Shown here: piece by piece, positions 6,933 to 15,304 of the stretch
Layout of the letters: the number at the start of each line of letters is the position of its first letter
Position numbering within the stretch: position 1 is the stretch's first letter
Source of the DNA: Streptococcus intermedius SK54 = ATCC 27335
GTDB taxonomy: Bacteria > Bacillota > Bacilli > Lactobacillales > Streptococcaceae
Direction: 5' to 3'
NCBI RefSeq assembly: GCF_000413475.1
Contig: NZ_ATFK01000001.1
Location: forward strand, 62,001-126,000
DNA length: 64,000 nt
Program-made: the position numbers and the translations under genes
Notes under the pieces: model-generated
Databases searched by the model: none
The model's input: only the letters and a program-made list of their open reading frames with translations
Told to the model about the DNA's origin: nothing

Positions 6933-6942
6933 TTAACGAAAG

Positions 6943-6973
6943 GATGAGCCTTTGAGAGGTTCATTTTCTTTTG
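6943..6973 (+). terminator. Terminator of rpmB
   Basis: GATGAGCC and GGTTCATT pair around TTTGAGA, followed by a T-rich tract. Confidence 0.65.
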
Positions 6974-7047
6974 TCTGAAATAGCAGGTTATGAATATCTC
7001 TTTTTCGATAAAAGTTGACTGAATCCTTTTAAATATCTACTCTCTCT

Positions 7048-7076
7048 TGTACAGTCCGCGTAAAATATGGTAAAAT
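7048..7076 (+). promoter_or_regulatory. Promoter of the Asp23-fakA operon
   Basis: TTGTAC (7048-7053) and TAAAAT (7071-7076) with a 17-bp spacer, 30 bp before the start codon. Confidence 0.5.
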
Positions 7077-7106
7077 AAACTATAAAATACTTTTGAGGTA
7101 GAAATT

Positions 7107-7472
7107 ATGACTGTAAAAATCAATACAAAAGATGGTCAAATTGAGCTGACAGATGATGTTATTGCAACAATTGTTGGCGGAGCGGCAACTGAAATTTTTG
7201 GTGTAGTCGGAATGGCCAGTAAAAATGCCATTAAAGATAATTTCCAAGCTTTATTAGGAAAGGAAAATTATGCAAAAGGTGTTGTAGTAAAAACAACGGA
7301 AGAAGGAAGCATTGCTGTTGATGTGTATACAGTTTTGAGCTATGGTACTAAGATAAGTGAAGTGTCTAAAAACATTCAAGAGCGTGTGAAATTCAGTCTT
7401 GAGAATCAGCTTGGAATTACTGCTGAAACAGTAAATGTCTATATCCAAAATATTAAAGTTGTAGGAGAATAA
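7107..7472 (+). CDS. Asp23/Gls24 family envelope-associated protein (YloU-like)
   Basis: A 121-residue protein of the Asp23 family. It has the family's opening strand-helix pattern (IELTDDVIATIVGGAATEIFGVVGMAS, cut by Gly-Ala pairs), the central VDVYTVLSYGTKI strand, and the late VYIQNIKVV motif. These small proteins act in the cytoplasm or at the membrane and are linked to envelope stress. It lies 2 bp before fakA, a pairing kept in Firmicutes, so a link to fatty-acid or envelope lipid metabolism is likely. Confidence 0.9.
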   Translation: MTVKINTKDGQIELTDDVIATIVGGAATEIFGVVGMASKNAIKDNFQALLGKENYAKGVVVKTTEEGSIAVDVYTVLSYGTKISEVSKNIQERVKFSLENQLGITAETVNVYIQNIKVVGE

Positions 7473-7474
7473 TC

Positions 7475-9142
7475 GTGTCAAATATTACTACTAGTTTATT
7501 TCAAGAAATGGTGCAGTCTGCATCTACTCGTTTGAATAAACAGGCTGAATATGTCAATTCTTTAAATGTTTTTCCTGTGCCGGATGGTGACACAGGTACC
7601 AATATGGGAATGACCATTGAAAATGGAGCAAAGGAAGTTGCAGATAAATCTGCTTCTACTGTTGGTGAAGTGGCTGGAATTTTTGCTAAAGGTCTCTTGA
7701 TGGGGGCGCGTGGGAATTCTGGTGTTATTACTTCACAGCTTTTCCGTGGTTTCTCTCAAAGTGTGAAAGAAAAGGAAGAATTAACAGGGCAAGATTTAGC
7801 TCTTGCTTTTCAGGCTGGAGTTGAAGTGGCCTACAAAGCTGTGATGAAGCCCGTTGAAGGAACGATTTTAACTGTTTCTCGCGGGGCTGCAATCGGTGCT
7901 AGAAAAAAAGCAGAAGAAACAGACGATGCTGTTGAGGTGATGAAGGCAGCTCTTGAGAGTGCTAAGATAGCTCTTGCGAAAACACCAGATATGCTTCCGG
8001 TCTTAAAGGAAGTGGGAGTTGTGGACTCTGGTGGTCAAGGTTTGGTGTTCATCTACGAAGGCTTTTTGGCAGCGTTGACAGGTGAATACATTGCATCTGA
8101 AGAGTTTCAGGCAACGCCTGCGACGATGACGGAAATGATTAATGCAGAGCATCATAAGTCAGTAGCGAGTCATGTGGCAACAGAAGACATCAAATTCGGT
8201 TATTGTACTGAAATCATGGTGGCTTTGAAAAAAGGTCCAACATATGTAAAAGAATTTGATTATGATGAATTTCGCAATTATTTGAATGAATTGGGGGATT
8301 CACTCCTTGTCGTCAATGATGATGAAATTGTAAAGGTTCATGTCCACACAGAAGATCCAGGCTTAGTCATGCAAGAAGGCTTGAAATATGGAAGTCTTGT
8401 CAAAGTCAAAGTAGATAATATGCGCAATCAACATGATGCACAAGTTGAAAAGGAAGAGCGTGAGAACAAGCAAATTGCTGAAGAAAAGGAATATGCTGTT
8501 ATTGCAGTTGTGGCTGGTGAAGGTTTGGCAGAAATCTTTAAGGCGCAAGGAGTAGACTATATCATCTCTGGTGGTCAAACAATGAATCCTTCGACAGAAG
8601 ATTTTATTAGGGCAGTTGAACAGGTCAATGCTCGCCACATCATTATCCTGCCAAACAATAAGAATATTTTCATGGCGGCACAATCGGCAGCTGAGGTAAT
8701 TGAACAACCTGCTGCAGTAATAGAAACAAGAACGATTCCGCAAGGTTTAACAAGCCTACTGGCTTTTGATTCAAGTAAATCTATTGAGGAAAATCATGAC
8801 CGAATGACAGCTGCTCTTACAGATGTTGTAAGTGGTAGTGTAACAAGTGCTGTTCGTGATACAACGATTGACGGTCTTGACATCCATGAAAATGATTATC
8901 TTGGTATGGTAGATGGAAAAATTGTTGTGTCTAATCCGGATATGTTGACAACATTGAATGAAACATTCAGTAAAATGTTAGATACAGACAGCGAAATTGT
9001 GACGATTTATATCGGAGAAGATGGCAATGAAGACTTGGCCAATGAATTGGCTCAAGATATTACTGAAAAATTTGAAGATGTAGAAGTGGAAATCCATAAA
9101 GGTGGACAACCAGTTTATCCATATCTTTTTAGTGTTGAATAA
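7475..9142 (+). CDS. fakA: Fatty acid kinase, catalytic subunit (DAK-type, YloV)
   Basis: A 555-residue kinase that phosphorylates host or exogenous fatty acids held by FakB, feeding acyl-phosphate into phospholipid synthesis. The N-terminal DhaL domain (about 1-200) holds the nucleotide and Mg motif PDGDTGTNM at 36-44, and GARGNSGVITSQ. The middle and C-terminal domains (about 210-555) are of the DAK/FakB-like kind, with ISGGQTMNPST and ILPNNKNI. Translation starts at GTG 7475, just after the Asp23 gene, with GGAG upstream. No FakB gene is in the window. Full length and without interruption. Confidence 0.95.
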   Translation: MSNITTSLFQEMVQSASTRLNKQAEYVNSLNVFPVPDGDTGTNMGMTIENGAKEVADKSASTVGEVAGIFAKGLLMGARGNSGVITSQLFRGFSQSVKEKEELTGQDLALAFQAGVEVAYKAVMKPVEGTILTVSRGAAIGARKKAEETDDAVEVMKAALESAKIALAKTPDMLPVLKEVGVVDSGGQGLVFIYEGFLAALTGEYIASEEFQATPATMTEMINAEHHKSVASHVATEDIKFGYCTEIMVALKKGPTYVKEFDYDEFRNYLNELGDSLLVVNDDEIVKVHVHTEDPGLVMQEGLKYGSLVKVKVDNMRNQHDAQVEKEERENKQIAEEKEYAVIAVVAGEGLAEIFKAQGVDYIISGGQTMNPSTEDFIRAVEQVNARHIIILPNNKNIFMAAQSAAEVIEQPAAVIETRTIPQGLTSLLAFDSSKSIEENHDRMTAALTDVVSGSVTSAVRDTTIDGLDIHENDYLGMVDGKIVVSNPDMLTTLNETFSKMLDTDSEIVTIYIGEDGNEDLANELAQDITEKFEDVEVEIHKGGQPVYPYLFSVE

Positions 9143-9161
9143 AATCAAAGAATCATTGAAA

Positions 9162-9187
9162 GGCGACTCAACCGAGTCGTCTTTTTT
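9162..9187 (+). terminator. Terminator of the Asp23-fakA operon
   Basis: GGCGACTC and GAGTCGTC form a strong stem around AACC, followed by six T. Confidence 0.9.
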
Positions 9188-9188
9188 G

Positions 9189-9252
9189 TGACATTTGTCA
9201 TGTGAAACGATGACAAAATCATCTAGTTGGAATTTTTGACAAAATATATAAT
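9189..9252 (+). promoter_or_regulatory. Control region of the ABC-exporter / two-component locus
   Basis: A perfect palindrome TGACATTTGTCA (9189-9200) is followed by two direct TGACAAAAT repeats (9211-9219, 9237-9245) and TATAAT (9247-9252). No good -35 sits 16-18 bp before that -10, which suits a promoter needing an activator such as the NarL-type regulator of this locus. The binding protein is an inference. Confidence 0.45.
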
Positions 9253-9282
9253 AGAATTATCAAAAGGAAAGGTAGCTGGTTT

Positions 9283-9345
9283 ATGAAAAAGATGTTTGAT
9301 TCTTTTGTTGCTTATGATAATGATGTTCAGCTCTCTATATTTTAG
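9283..9345 (+). CDS. Possible 20-residue leader peptide
   Basis: A short frame, MKKMFDSFVAYDNDVQLSIF, follows an AAAGGAAAGG-like site and the promoter-like region. It matches nothing I know. It may be a real small peptide or the broken start of a lost gene, since another remnant lies just after it. Confidence 0.25.
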   Translation: MKKMFDSFVAYDNDVQLSIF

Positions 9346-9405
9346 TGACTCAGCAATCAATGAGAATTGGTCATTATAATGTAATATCTTGATGAAGACT
9401 GATAA

Positions 9406-9535
9406 CGAGTATTCTGTACGGCTTGTTCTTTGGAAGTAGGATTAGGACTGCTGGTATTTTACACTATTTTTGGAGTGTCTTTGCAATCTTGGTTGCTCAG
9501 TCTTTATGTATGTACTTATCAAGGAGGAAAAAGAT
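9406..9535 (+). pseudogene. Remnant of a hydrophobic protein upstream of the ABC ATPase
   Basis: A 42-codon frame without a start codon runs between stops. It reads a hydrophobic helix (LEVGLGLLVFYTIFGVSL) followed by a second one, and ends in TGA overlapping the next ATG by 4 bp, exactly as a real upstream operon gene would. This suggests a membrane-protein gene whose 5' part has been deleted. Homology is unknown. Confidence 0.35.
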
Positions 9536-10409
9536 GAATTTGATTGAAGTAAAGGATTTATCCAAAGAGATTCGTGGGAAAGAAATTTTGAAAAATATTT
9601 CTTTTACAATTAACGATGGAGAATGTGTGGCGTTGATTGGTCCAAATGGGGCTGGGAAAACGACACTAATGGATTGCTTGTTGGGCGATAAGTTTCTTAC
9701 AGGTGGACAGGTCAGGATTCAGAGTTTGCAGCCGACAAATAATCAATTGAAACAAGTAGTTGCTATTTTGCCACAAGAAAACACAGTCGTGGCAGATTTG
9801 AAGGTAAATGAACTATTAAACTTTTTCCAAAGTCTTTACCCAAATAGTCTGAGCAATCAGGAAATTGATGTTCTGTTGAAATTTACGGATAAGCAAAAAG
9901 AACAGTTGGCCAGTAAATTGTCTGGTGGACAAAAACGGTTACTCTCTTTTGTTTTAGCTCTTATCGGGCGTCCGAAGATACTCTTTTTAGATGAACCAAC
10001 TTCTGCTATGGATACTTCTACAAGACAGCATTTTTGGGAAGTTGTAGATGAACTAAAGAAAAATGGTGTAACTATTGTTTATTCTTCTCACTATATCGAA
10101 GAAGTGGAGCATACAGCGGATCGTATTTTGGTGCTACATAAGGGAGAACTAATCCGAGATACGACGCCGTATGCCATGCGTAGTGAGGAACAGGAAAAAC
10201 ACTTCACTATTCCACTTTCTTACCGAGCTATTGTAGAAAACTTACCTGAAGCAACCGAAATCGAAATCAAGCAAAGTGCTCTGTCTTTTGCAACTAAAGA
10301 GGCCAGTAAAGTATGGCAAGTCTTGATCGATAATGGTTGTACGATTGAGGAAATTGAAGTACGCAACCGAACGTTGTTGGATAGTATTTTTGAGACAACA
10401 CAAGAGTAA
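9534..10409 (+). CDS. ABC transporter ATP-binding protein (TCS11-type locus)
   Basis: A 291-residue ATPase of the drug/lantibiotic exporter group. It has Walker A GPNGAGKTT (36-44), signature LSGGQKR (about 133-139), Walker B ILFLDEPTSAMD and the switch His in YSSHYIEEVEH. After the ATPase domain a C-terminal tail of some 75 residues resembles the extension of bacitracin-type exporters. ATG 9534 has AAGGAGG directly upstream. The permease gene follows after 13 bp, then the sensor kinase and regulator, so the transporter is probably a target or sensing partner of that system. The locus resembles the pneumococcal SP_2003-SP_2000 region. Confidence 0.9.
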   Translation: MNLIEVKDLSKEIRGKEILKNISFTINDGECVALIGPNGAGKTTLMDCLLGDKFLTGGQVRIQSLQPTNNQLKQVVAILPQENTVVADLKVNELLNFFQSLYPNSLSNQEIDVLLKFTDKQKEQLASKLSGGQKRLLSFVLALIGRPKILFLDEPTSAMDTSTRQHFWEVVDELKKNGVTIVYSSHYIEEVEHTADRILVLHKGELIRDTTPYAMRSEEQEKHFTIPLSYRAIVENLPEATEIEIKQSALSFATKEASKVWQVLIDNGCTIEEIEVRNRTLLDSIFETTQE

Positions 10410-10422
10410 AAGGAGATCTATC

Positions 10423-11154
10423 ATGAAATATATGACTAGTTTAATGAAGATTGAGTTAATTTTGATGAAGCGACAAGCAGCCTATTATTTACTGTCTATC
10501 GGTTTACCCAGTGTTTTTTACTTAATATTTTCTGGTATGATGTCAGGGAATGCACCAGCTAGTGTACTTCAGGCATATCTCTTCTCAATGACTGTTTTTA
10601 GTATCATGTCTAGTGCCTTCTTTAGTATTCCAAGCACTTTGCAGTCTGATAAAAATAATAACTGGCAAAAAATGATTCAGCATTCACCGATTTCTATGGT
10701 AAAATACTATATATCCAAACTTTGCAGTACGCTGCTGACTTTTATGCTTTCTATAATCGTAGTCTTCTCGATTGGGCATTTTGTTCGCGGGGTTAATCTG
10801 CCAATGGTGGACTGGCTTCTTATTGCCTTGATACTTCTGGTAGGAAGTGTGGTCTTTATTGCCATGGGTGTATTGGTCAGCCTCTTGCCAAGTGCTCAGC
10901 TTATGTCTGTAGTGGGCAATATCGTCTATATGGCCCTGGCTGTTCTGGGTGGTCTATGGTTCCCTCTGACCATGTTCCCAAAATGGCTCCAGTCAATCGG
11001 TAAGCTGACGCCAAGTTATCAACTGATGCAGGTCGTGTCTTCTTATCTAGAACATCATCAGTTCAATGGCAAGGCCGCTTTGATTGTTCTGATTTATACG
11101 ATTTTGGTCAGCATTCTTGTGCTGCAACTCAAAAAGCGAATTGAGGTAAAATAA
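10423..11154 (+). CDS. ABC transporter permease (ABC-2 type) of the TCS11-type locus
   Basis: A 243-residue integral membrane protein with six hydrophobic segments, the ABC-2 permease pattern. The stretch VYMALAVLGGLWFPLTMFP before the last helices is typical of the ABC-2 family. ATG 10423 follows AAGGAG. It should pair with the preceding ATPase as an exporter; the substrate is unknown. From about 10780 on, base composition becomes richer in G+C, and this continues into the kinase gene, which may mark an exchange with another streptococcus. Confidence 0.85.
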   Translation: MKYMTSLMKIELILMKRQAAYYLLSIGLPSVFYLIFSGMMSGNAPASVLQAYLFSMTVFSIMSSAFFSIPSTLQSDKNNNWQKMIQHSPISMVKYYISKLCSTLLTFMLSIIVVFSIGHFVRGVNLPMVDWLLIALILLVGSVVFIAMGVLVSLLPSAQLMSVVGNIVYMALAVLGGLWFPLTMFPKWLQSIGKLTPSYQLMQVVSSYLEHHQFNGKAALIVLIYTILVSILVLQLKKRIEVK

Positions 11155-11158
11155 AACC

Positions 11159-12259
11159 ATGTGGGAAAAGCTTAAACAAGTCCACTATATGTTTCATATT
11201 GCGCTGGTCTTTATCATCTTTCCAGTGGCGGGAGTGATTAGCGGGGAATACCCGCTTTTCCTCTTGCTCTGGACAGCTACTTTTGTTGTGTCTTACTATG
11301 CGGTCTTGTTAAGTAACCATCGCCTTATCCAGTTTTTTTCTTGGTGGCTCCTGGTTGCTTACATATATTATGGTTCTGTCTGGTTAAATACAGGTTTTAC
11401 TTGGTACATTTTTTATCTATCTAATCTGCTTATTTACGAACTAGATGATATTTCTTTTAAATCCTGGCGTTTTTTAACCTTTATCGCCTTGCAGCCCATT
11501 ATTGTGATGACTAATTACTTGGTGGGGAATGTTGGTCCAGCAGAGCTACTCTTCTTTGTTGTAACCTTTCTCTTTTCGGATGGATTGACTTTTGGTCTCC
11601 ATCGGATTCAAATGACAGAGCGAATCAAGGAAGAAAAGGTCAAGCAAAATGCCCAGCTGAATCTCTTTCTGGCGGAAAATGAGCGCAATCGGATTGGTCG
11701 AGACTTACATGATAGTCTAGGGCATACCTTTGCCATGCTCAGTGTTAAGGCGGAGCTGGCTCAGCAGTTTTTACAGATGGAAGCCTACGACAAGGCTGAA
11801 AAAGAACTGCAGGAAGTGCAAGAGATTAGTAAGAAGTCTATGGCTGATGTTCGGCGGATTATTAACAATCTAAAGAATCGGACTCTAGATGAAGAATTGG
11901 TGACCATTCGAGCTATGCTTGAGATGAGCGGCGTTCAGGTAAAAATAGATAACCAGCTCAATGTTGCCAGTATCCCACCGAGTCAGCAGTCAACAATCAG
12001 TATGATTTTGCTGGAAGCAGCGACCAATATCATCAAGCATGCCAAGGCTAAAAAGAGTAATTTTTCTTTGGTAAAGAAAAACGAAAAACTTGTTTTAGAC
12101 ATTCAGGATGATGGTTGTGGTTTTCAAAAGCTGACTGGTCGGGAGTTGCATAGTATTCGAGAGCGACTGTCTGCCTTGTCAGGAACGATTGAGATTCTTA
12201 GCAGCCAAGATCCGACGTGGATTCGGATTGCATTGCCATACGGAGGGAAGGAAGCATGA
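11159..12259 (+). CDS. Sensor histidine kinase, DesK/HisKA_3 type (TCS11-like)
   Basis: A 366-residue kinase with five or six transmembrane helices in residues 10-145 and almost no extracellular loops, so it probably senses the membrane or its partner transporter. The dimerisation domain of the HisKA_3 type has [12 protein letters not shown] with the phosphoacceptor His184. The ATPase domain follows ([12 protein letters not shown] as N box, DDGCGF as G box). It starts 4 bp after the permease gene and ends with an ATGA overlap to the regulator gene. Locus order and family match the pneumococcal HK11 system. Confidence 0.9.
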   Translation: MWEKLKQVHYMFHIALVFIIFPVAGVISGEYPLFLLLWTATFVVSYYAVLLSNHRLIQFFSWWLLVAYIYYGSVWLNTGFTWYIFYLSNLLIYELDDISFKSWRFLTFIALQPIIVMTNYLVGNVGPAELLFFVVTFLFSDGLTFGLHRIQMTERIKEEKVKQNAQLNLFLAENERNRIGRDLHDSLGHTFAMLSVKAELAQQFLQMEAYDKAEKELQEVQEISKKSMADVRRIINNLKNRTLDEELVTIRAMLEMSGVQVKIDNQLNVASIPPSQQSTISMILLEAATNIIKHAKAKKSNFSLVKKNEKLVLDIQDDGCGFQKLTGRELHSIRERLSALSGTIEILSSQDPTWIRIALPYGGKEA

Positions 12260-12855
12260 AACTTTTGTTAGCAGAAGATCAAAGTATGCTGAGAGATGCT
12301 CTAGCTCAGCTCTTGCAGATGCAGCCAGATGTGAAAGAAGTCTATCAGGCCGCGGATGGGCAGAAGGCTATTGACTGTCTCAGTTCAGAAACTGTTGATG
12401 TGGCTATTTTGGATGTGGAAATGCCTCATCAAACAGGCCTAGACGTTCTCGAATGGGTCAAGGCAAATCGACCCAACACCAAGGTCATCATTGTCACCAC
12501 ATTTAAACGTCCGGGCTATTTTGAACGTGCTGTAAAGTCTAATGTAGATGCTTATGTTTTAAAAGAACGCAGCATAGCTGATCTTATGAAAACGATTCAA
12601 ACAGTATTAGACGGAAAAAAAGAATATTCTCCTGAGTTGATGGAAGTCATGATGACAAGTAAGAATCCCTTGTCCAATCAAGAAATTTTAGTTTTGCAAG
12701 CAGCAGCAAGAGGTTTATCTAGTAAAGAAATTGCGCAAAAGCTTTATCTATCAAATGGCACCATTCGCAATTATATGTCGAGTATTTTAATGAAATTAAC
12801 AGCAGAAAATCGTTTGGAAGCAGTTCGAATTGCTCAAGAAAATGGTTGGATATAA
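12256..12855 (+). CDS. Response regulator, NarL/LuxR type (TCS11-like)
   Basis: A 199-residue regulator. The receiver domain has the acidic pair in LLAEDQ, the phosphoacceptor Asp53 in ILDVEMP, and the switch Lys in VLKERS. The C-terminal LuxR-type helix-turn-helix has [20 protein letters not shown] and [11 protein letters not shown]. The start overlaps the kinase stop by 4 bp. Its most likely target is the promoter region at 9189-9252. Confidence 0.93.
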   Translation: MKLLLAEDQSMLRDALAQLLQMQPDVKEVYQAADGQKAIDCLSSETVDVAILDVEMPHQTGLDVLEWVKANRPNTKVIIVTTFKRPGYFERAVKSNVDAYVLKERSIADLMKTIQTVLDGKKEYSPELMEVMMTSKNPLSNQEILVLQAAARGLSSKEIAQKLYLSNGTIRNYMSSILMKLTAENRLEAVRIAQENGWI

Positions 12856-12926
12856 ATAAGTTTTTACAAGATATGGATGCAAAGAAATTGAATATAATAG
12901 CTTAACTAGTTTTTTATCGCTTTTGT

Positions 12927-12955
12927 TTGATAAACTTTTTTAAATATGTTATAAT
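12927..12955 (+). promoter_or_regulatory. Promoter of the SPFH-protein gene
   Basis: TTGATA (12927-12932) and TATAAT (12950-12955) with a 17-bp spacer, 30 bp before the start codon. Confidence 0.65.
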
Positions 12956-12984
12956 CTTGAAAAAGAAGATAGGAGTTTTATATT

Positions 12985-13872
12985 ATGTTATTTTTAGTAA
13001 TGCCGATTGTTGTTATCGTCCTTATTATCGTTCTTTTTAGTTCGTTGTACGTTGTTCGTCAACAGTCTGTGGCAATCATAGAACGTTTTGGAAGATATCA
13101 AAAGCTAAGTAATAGCGGAATTCATTTACGCTTGCCATTTGGTATTGATCATATCGCAGCACGTGTGCAATTACGCCTGTTGCAAAGCGAGATTGTTGTT
13201 GAAACAAAGACGCAAGACAATGTATTTGTCATGATGAACGTTGCGACACAATATCGTGTGAATGAAAATAATGTAACAGATGCTTACTATAAATTGATTC
13301 GTCCAGAAGCTCAAATCAAGTCTTATATTGAAGATGCCTTGCGTTCATCTGTTCCTAAATTGACATTGGATGAATTATTTGAAAAGAAGGATGAAATTGC
13401 GCTTGAAGTCCAAAAGCAAGTAGCAGAAGAAATGTCTACCTACGGTTATATTATTGTTAAAACTTTGATTACAAAAGTTGAACCGGATGCAGAAGTTAAG
13501 CAATCGATGAATGAAATCAATGCTGCTCAACGGAAACGTGTTGCTGCTCAAGAATTGGCTGAAGCTGACAAAATTAAAATTGTTACCGCCGCAGAAGCTG
13601 AAGCTGAAAAAGATCGCCTTCATGGGGTGGGTATTGCAGAACAGCGGAAAGCGATTGTGGATGGCTTAGCAGATTCTATCAAGGAGTTAAAAGGTGCCAA
13701 TATTGAATTGAAAGAAGAACAAATTATGTCAATTCTTTTAACTAACCAATATCTTGATACATTGAATAATTTTGCAGATAGTAAGGGAAATAATACAGTT
13801 TTCTTGCCAGCTAACCCTGATGGAGTTGAAAATATAAGAACGCAAATTTTATCAGCTCTCAAAGCAAAATAA
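12985..13872 (+). CDS. SPFH/Band 7 (stomatin-like) membrane protein
   Basis: A 295-residue protein with one N-terminal transmembrane helix (about 3-25) and an SPFH domain (about 25-200). Landmarks are SVAIIERFGRYQKL, the LRLPFGID turn, and the SYIEDALRSSVPKLTLDELFEKKDEI block typical of bacterial stomatins. The C-terminal part is an Ala/Glu-rich coiled coil. Such proteins form oligomers in ordered membrane patches and influence membrane proteases and secretion. No NfeD partner gene is beside it. It is preceded by its own promoter. Confidence 0.92.
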   Translation: MLFLVMPIVVIVLIIVLFSSLYVVRQQSVAIIERFGRYQKLSNSGIHLRLPFGIDHIAARVQLRLLQSEIVVETKTQDNVFVMMNVATQYRVNENNVTDAYYKLIRPEAQIKSYIEDALRSSVPKLTLDELFEKKDEIALEVQKQVAEEMSTYGYIIVKTLITKVEPDAEVKQSMNEINAAQRKRVAAQELAEADKIKIVTAAEAEAEKDRLHGVGIAEQRKAIVDGLADSIKELKGANIELKEEQIMSILLTNQYLDTLNNFADSKGNNTVFLPANPDGVENIRTQILSALKAK

Positions 13873-13919
13873 AGAATATTCTGAATTGTTTTATTCGTCA
13901 AAATAAATGGCCTTTTCCG

Positions 13920-13948
13920 TTGACAAAACAAATAAAAACATTTAAAAT
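13920..13948 (+). promoter_or_regulatory. Promoter of the small HTH-like gene
   Basis: A perfect TTGACA (13920-13925) and TAAAAT (13943-13948) with a 17-bp spacer. Its strength is notable for a gene of this size. Confidence 0.65.
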
Positions 13949-13980
13949 ATTTAATTAGAAATAATAAATAGGAGAAGGAA

Positions 13981-14196
13981 ATGGCTAAATCTAACTTTGA
14001 AAAAGTAGAATCAGTTGTTGGTTGGGTTCGTGATAAAAAAATCACGGGTTATCGCATCAGTAAAGAAACGAATGCTCGTGAAATGTCTATCATTGCCCTT
14101 GCTCAAGGACGTGCTAAGGTGAAAAATATCTCATTTGAAACCGCTCTTGGTTTGATTGATTTTTACGATAAAAATCATGAAAAATTCGAAAACTAA
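13981..14196 (+). CDS. Small XRE/Cro-like helix-turn-helix protein
   Basis: A 71-residue protein. The stretch KITGYRISKETNAREMSIIAL followed by GRAKVKNISFETALGLIDFY (each given only in part) has the spacing of a Cro/C1-type helix-turn-helix: helix, turn, recognition helix, then a helix beginning with the typical 'S-x-x-T-A' segment. GGAGAAGG precedes ATG 13981. It is a single-gene unit with its own strong promoter and terminator. It may bind DNA; no target is evident. The motif reading is moderately secure, the function unknown. Confidence 0.65.
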   Translation: MAKSNFEKVESVVGWVRDKKITGYRISKETNAREMSIIALAQGRAKVKNISFETALGLIDFYDKNHEKFEN

Positions 14197-14209
14197 CTGA
14201 TGAATTTTT

Positions 14210-14235
14210 AGCAGGTTACTAACCTGCTTTTTTTA
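14210..14235 (+). terminator. Terminator of the small HTH-like gene
   Basis: AGCAGGTTA and TAACCTGCT form a perfect 9-bp stem followed by T7. Confidence 0.92.
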
Positions 14236-14518
14236 TTTATATTTATAAAATACCGGAATTTTTATTAATTAAAATGAATAAGTATAGATAAAAGAACATA
14301 TTTATTTGATTTTTATTATCTATTTCTGATGAATAAATTTACAAAAATATTATAAACTTATTTTGAGAGTGGATTTGCTTTGAAAAAAATATTCTGAAAA
14401 ATTAGAAATATGATTTTTCTGTAAGTTTTTGAAAGAAAATGTGTGTTTAAACTATTTACTTTTGTTTGAATAAAAATTAGTTGTTTCGGAAGAAGTTTGA
14501 GATTCTAAGATAGAAAAT
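14236..14518. other. AT-rich gap without a recognisable gene
   Basis: About 280 bp of very AT-rich sequence between two terminators. Neither strand holds a frame with coding character or a ribosome site. One 15-mer, AATATTCTGAAAAAT (14388-14402), is 13/15 to the CodY consensus, but it lies at the 3' end of the neighbouring operon and not at a promoter. Confidence 0.6.
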
Positions 14519-14561
14519 AAAGACGAAGCCAGAGAAAATCTTTCAGCTTCGTCTTTTTCAT
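14519..14561 (-). terminator. Terminator of the glutamine-type ABC operon (minus strand)
   Basis: AAAGACGAAGC and GCTTCGTCTTT form an 11-bp stem around a 16-nt loop, with T-rich tracts on both sides, so it can work for both strands. Confidence 0.8.
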
Positions 14562-14563
14562 AG

Positions 14564-15304
14564 TTATTCAAGGTAACGTTGTAGGAATTCTTTCGTACGT
14601 TCTTCTTTCGGGTGAGTGAAAATGTCTTCTGGTTTACCTTCTTCGGCAATGATACCTTTGTCCATGAAAATGACACGGTTTGAAACATCTCGTGCAAATT
14701 CCATTTCATGGGTGACGACGATCATAGTTAAACCATCTTGAGCAAGGTCTTTCATGATTTTCAGTACTTCACCAACCATTTCAGGATCAAGAGCTGATGT
14801 TGGTTCGTCAAATAAAATGGCATCAGGGTTCATGGATAAGGCGCGTGCAATAGCAACGCGCTGCTTCTGTCCGCCAGAAAGCTGTTTTGGTTTTGCTTGC
14901 CAGTAAAGTTGGCCCATACCGACTTTTTCAAGATTTTCTTTGGCGATTTTTTCAGCATCTGTTCGTTCTCGCTTGAGAACACTTGTCTGTGCGACAATGG
15001 TATTTTCAAGAACATTGAGATTTTCAAAAAGGTTGAAACTTTGGAAAACCATGCCAAGTTTTTCGCGGTAGTGGGTGAGGTTATAGTTTTCTGCTAGCAC
15101 ATTTTCGCCACGATAAAGGATTTCTCCTCCACTTGGCTCTTCAAGGAGATTGATAGAGCGCAAGAAGGTTGATTTTCCACTACCGGAGCTTCCGATGATA
15201 GAGATGACTTCTCCGGAGTGAACAGTAAGAGAAATATCTTTTAAAACTTCATTTTGTCCGTAGGATTTTTTTAGATGCTTGATTTCTAAAATAGTATCAC
15301 TCAT
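14564..15304 (-). CDS. Polar amino-acid (glutamine-type) ABC transporter ATP-binding protein
   Basis: A 246-residue ATPase of the GlnQ/HisP group that powers amino-acid import. It has Walker [10 protein letters not shown] (38-46), Q loop MVFQSFNLF, signature LSGGQKQR, Walker [14 protein letters not shown], switch His in VVTHEMEFA, and the C-terminal [14 protein letters not shown] end typical of the group. Its start overlaps the 3' end of the permease/binding-protein gene by 4 bp, so the two are translationally coupled. Glutamine is the likely substrate by family resemblance; other polar amino acids are possible. Confidence 0.93.
   Translation of the reverse strand: MSDTILEIKHLKKSYGQNEVLKDISLTVHSGEVISIIGSSGSGKSTFLRSINLLEEPSGGEILYRGENVLAENYNLTHYREKLGMVFQSFNLFENLNVLENTIVAQTSVLKRERTDAEKIAKENLEKVGMGQLYWQAKPKQLSGGQKQRVAIARALSMNPDAILFDEPTSALDPEMVGEVLKIMKDLAQDGLTMIVVTHEMEFARDVSNRVIFMDKGIIAEEGKPEDIFTHPKEERTKEFLQRYLE

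Noticed and set aside
9423..9533. Upstream extension of the ABC ATPase to 9423
   Set aside because: The extra 37 residues show no ABC similarity and ATG 9534 has a strong AAGGAGG site.
12217..12255. Earlier start for the TCS11-like response regulator
   Set aside because: The receiver domain begins at MKLLLAEDQ (ATG 12256), which also gives the usual 4-bp overlap with the kinase.
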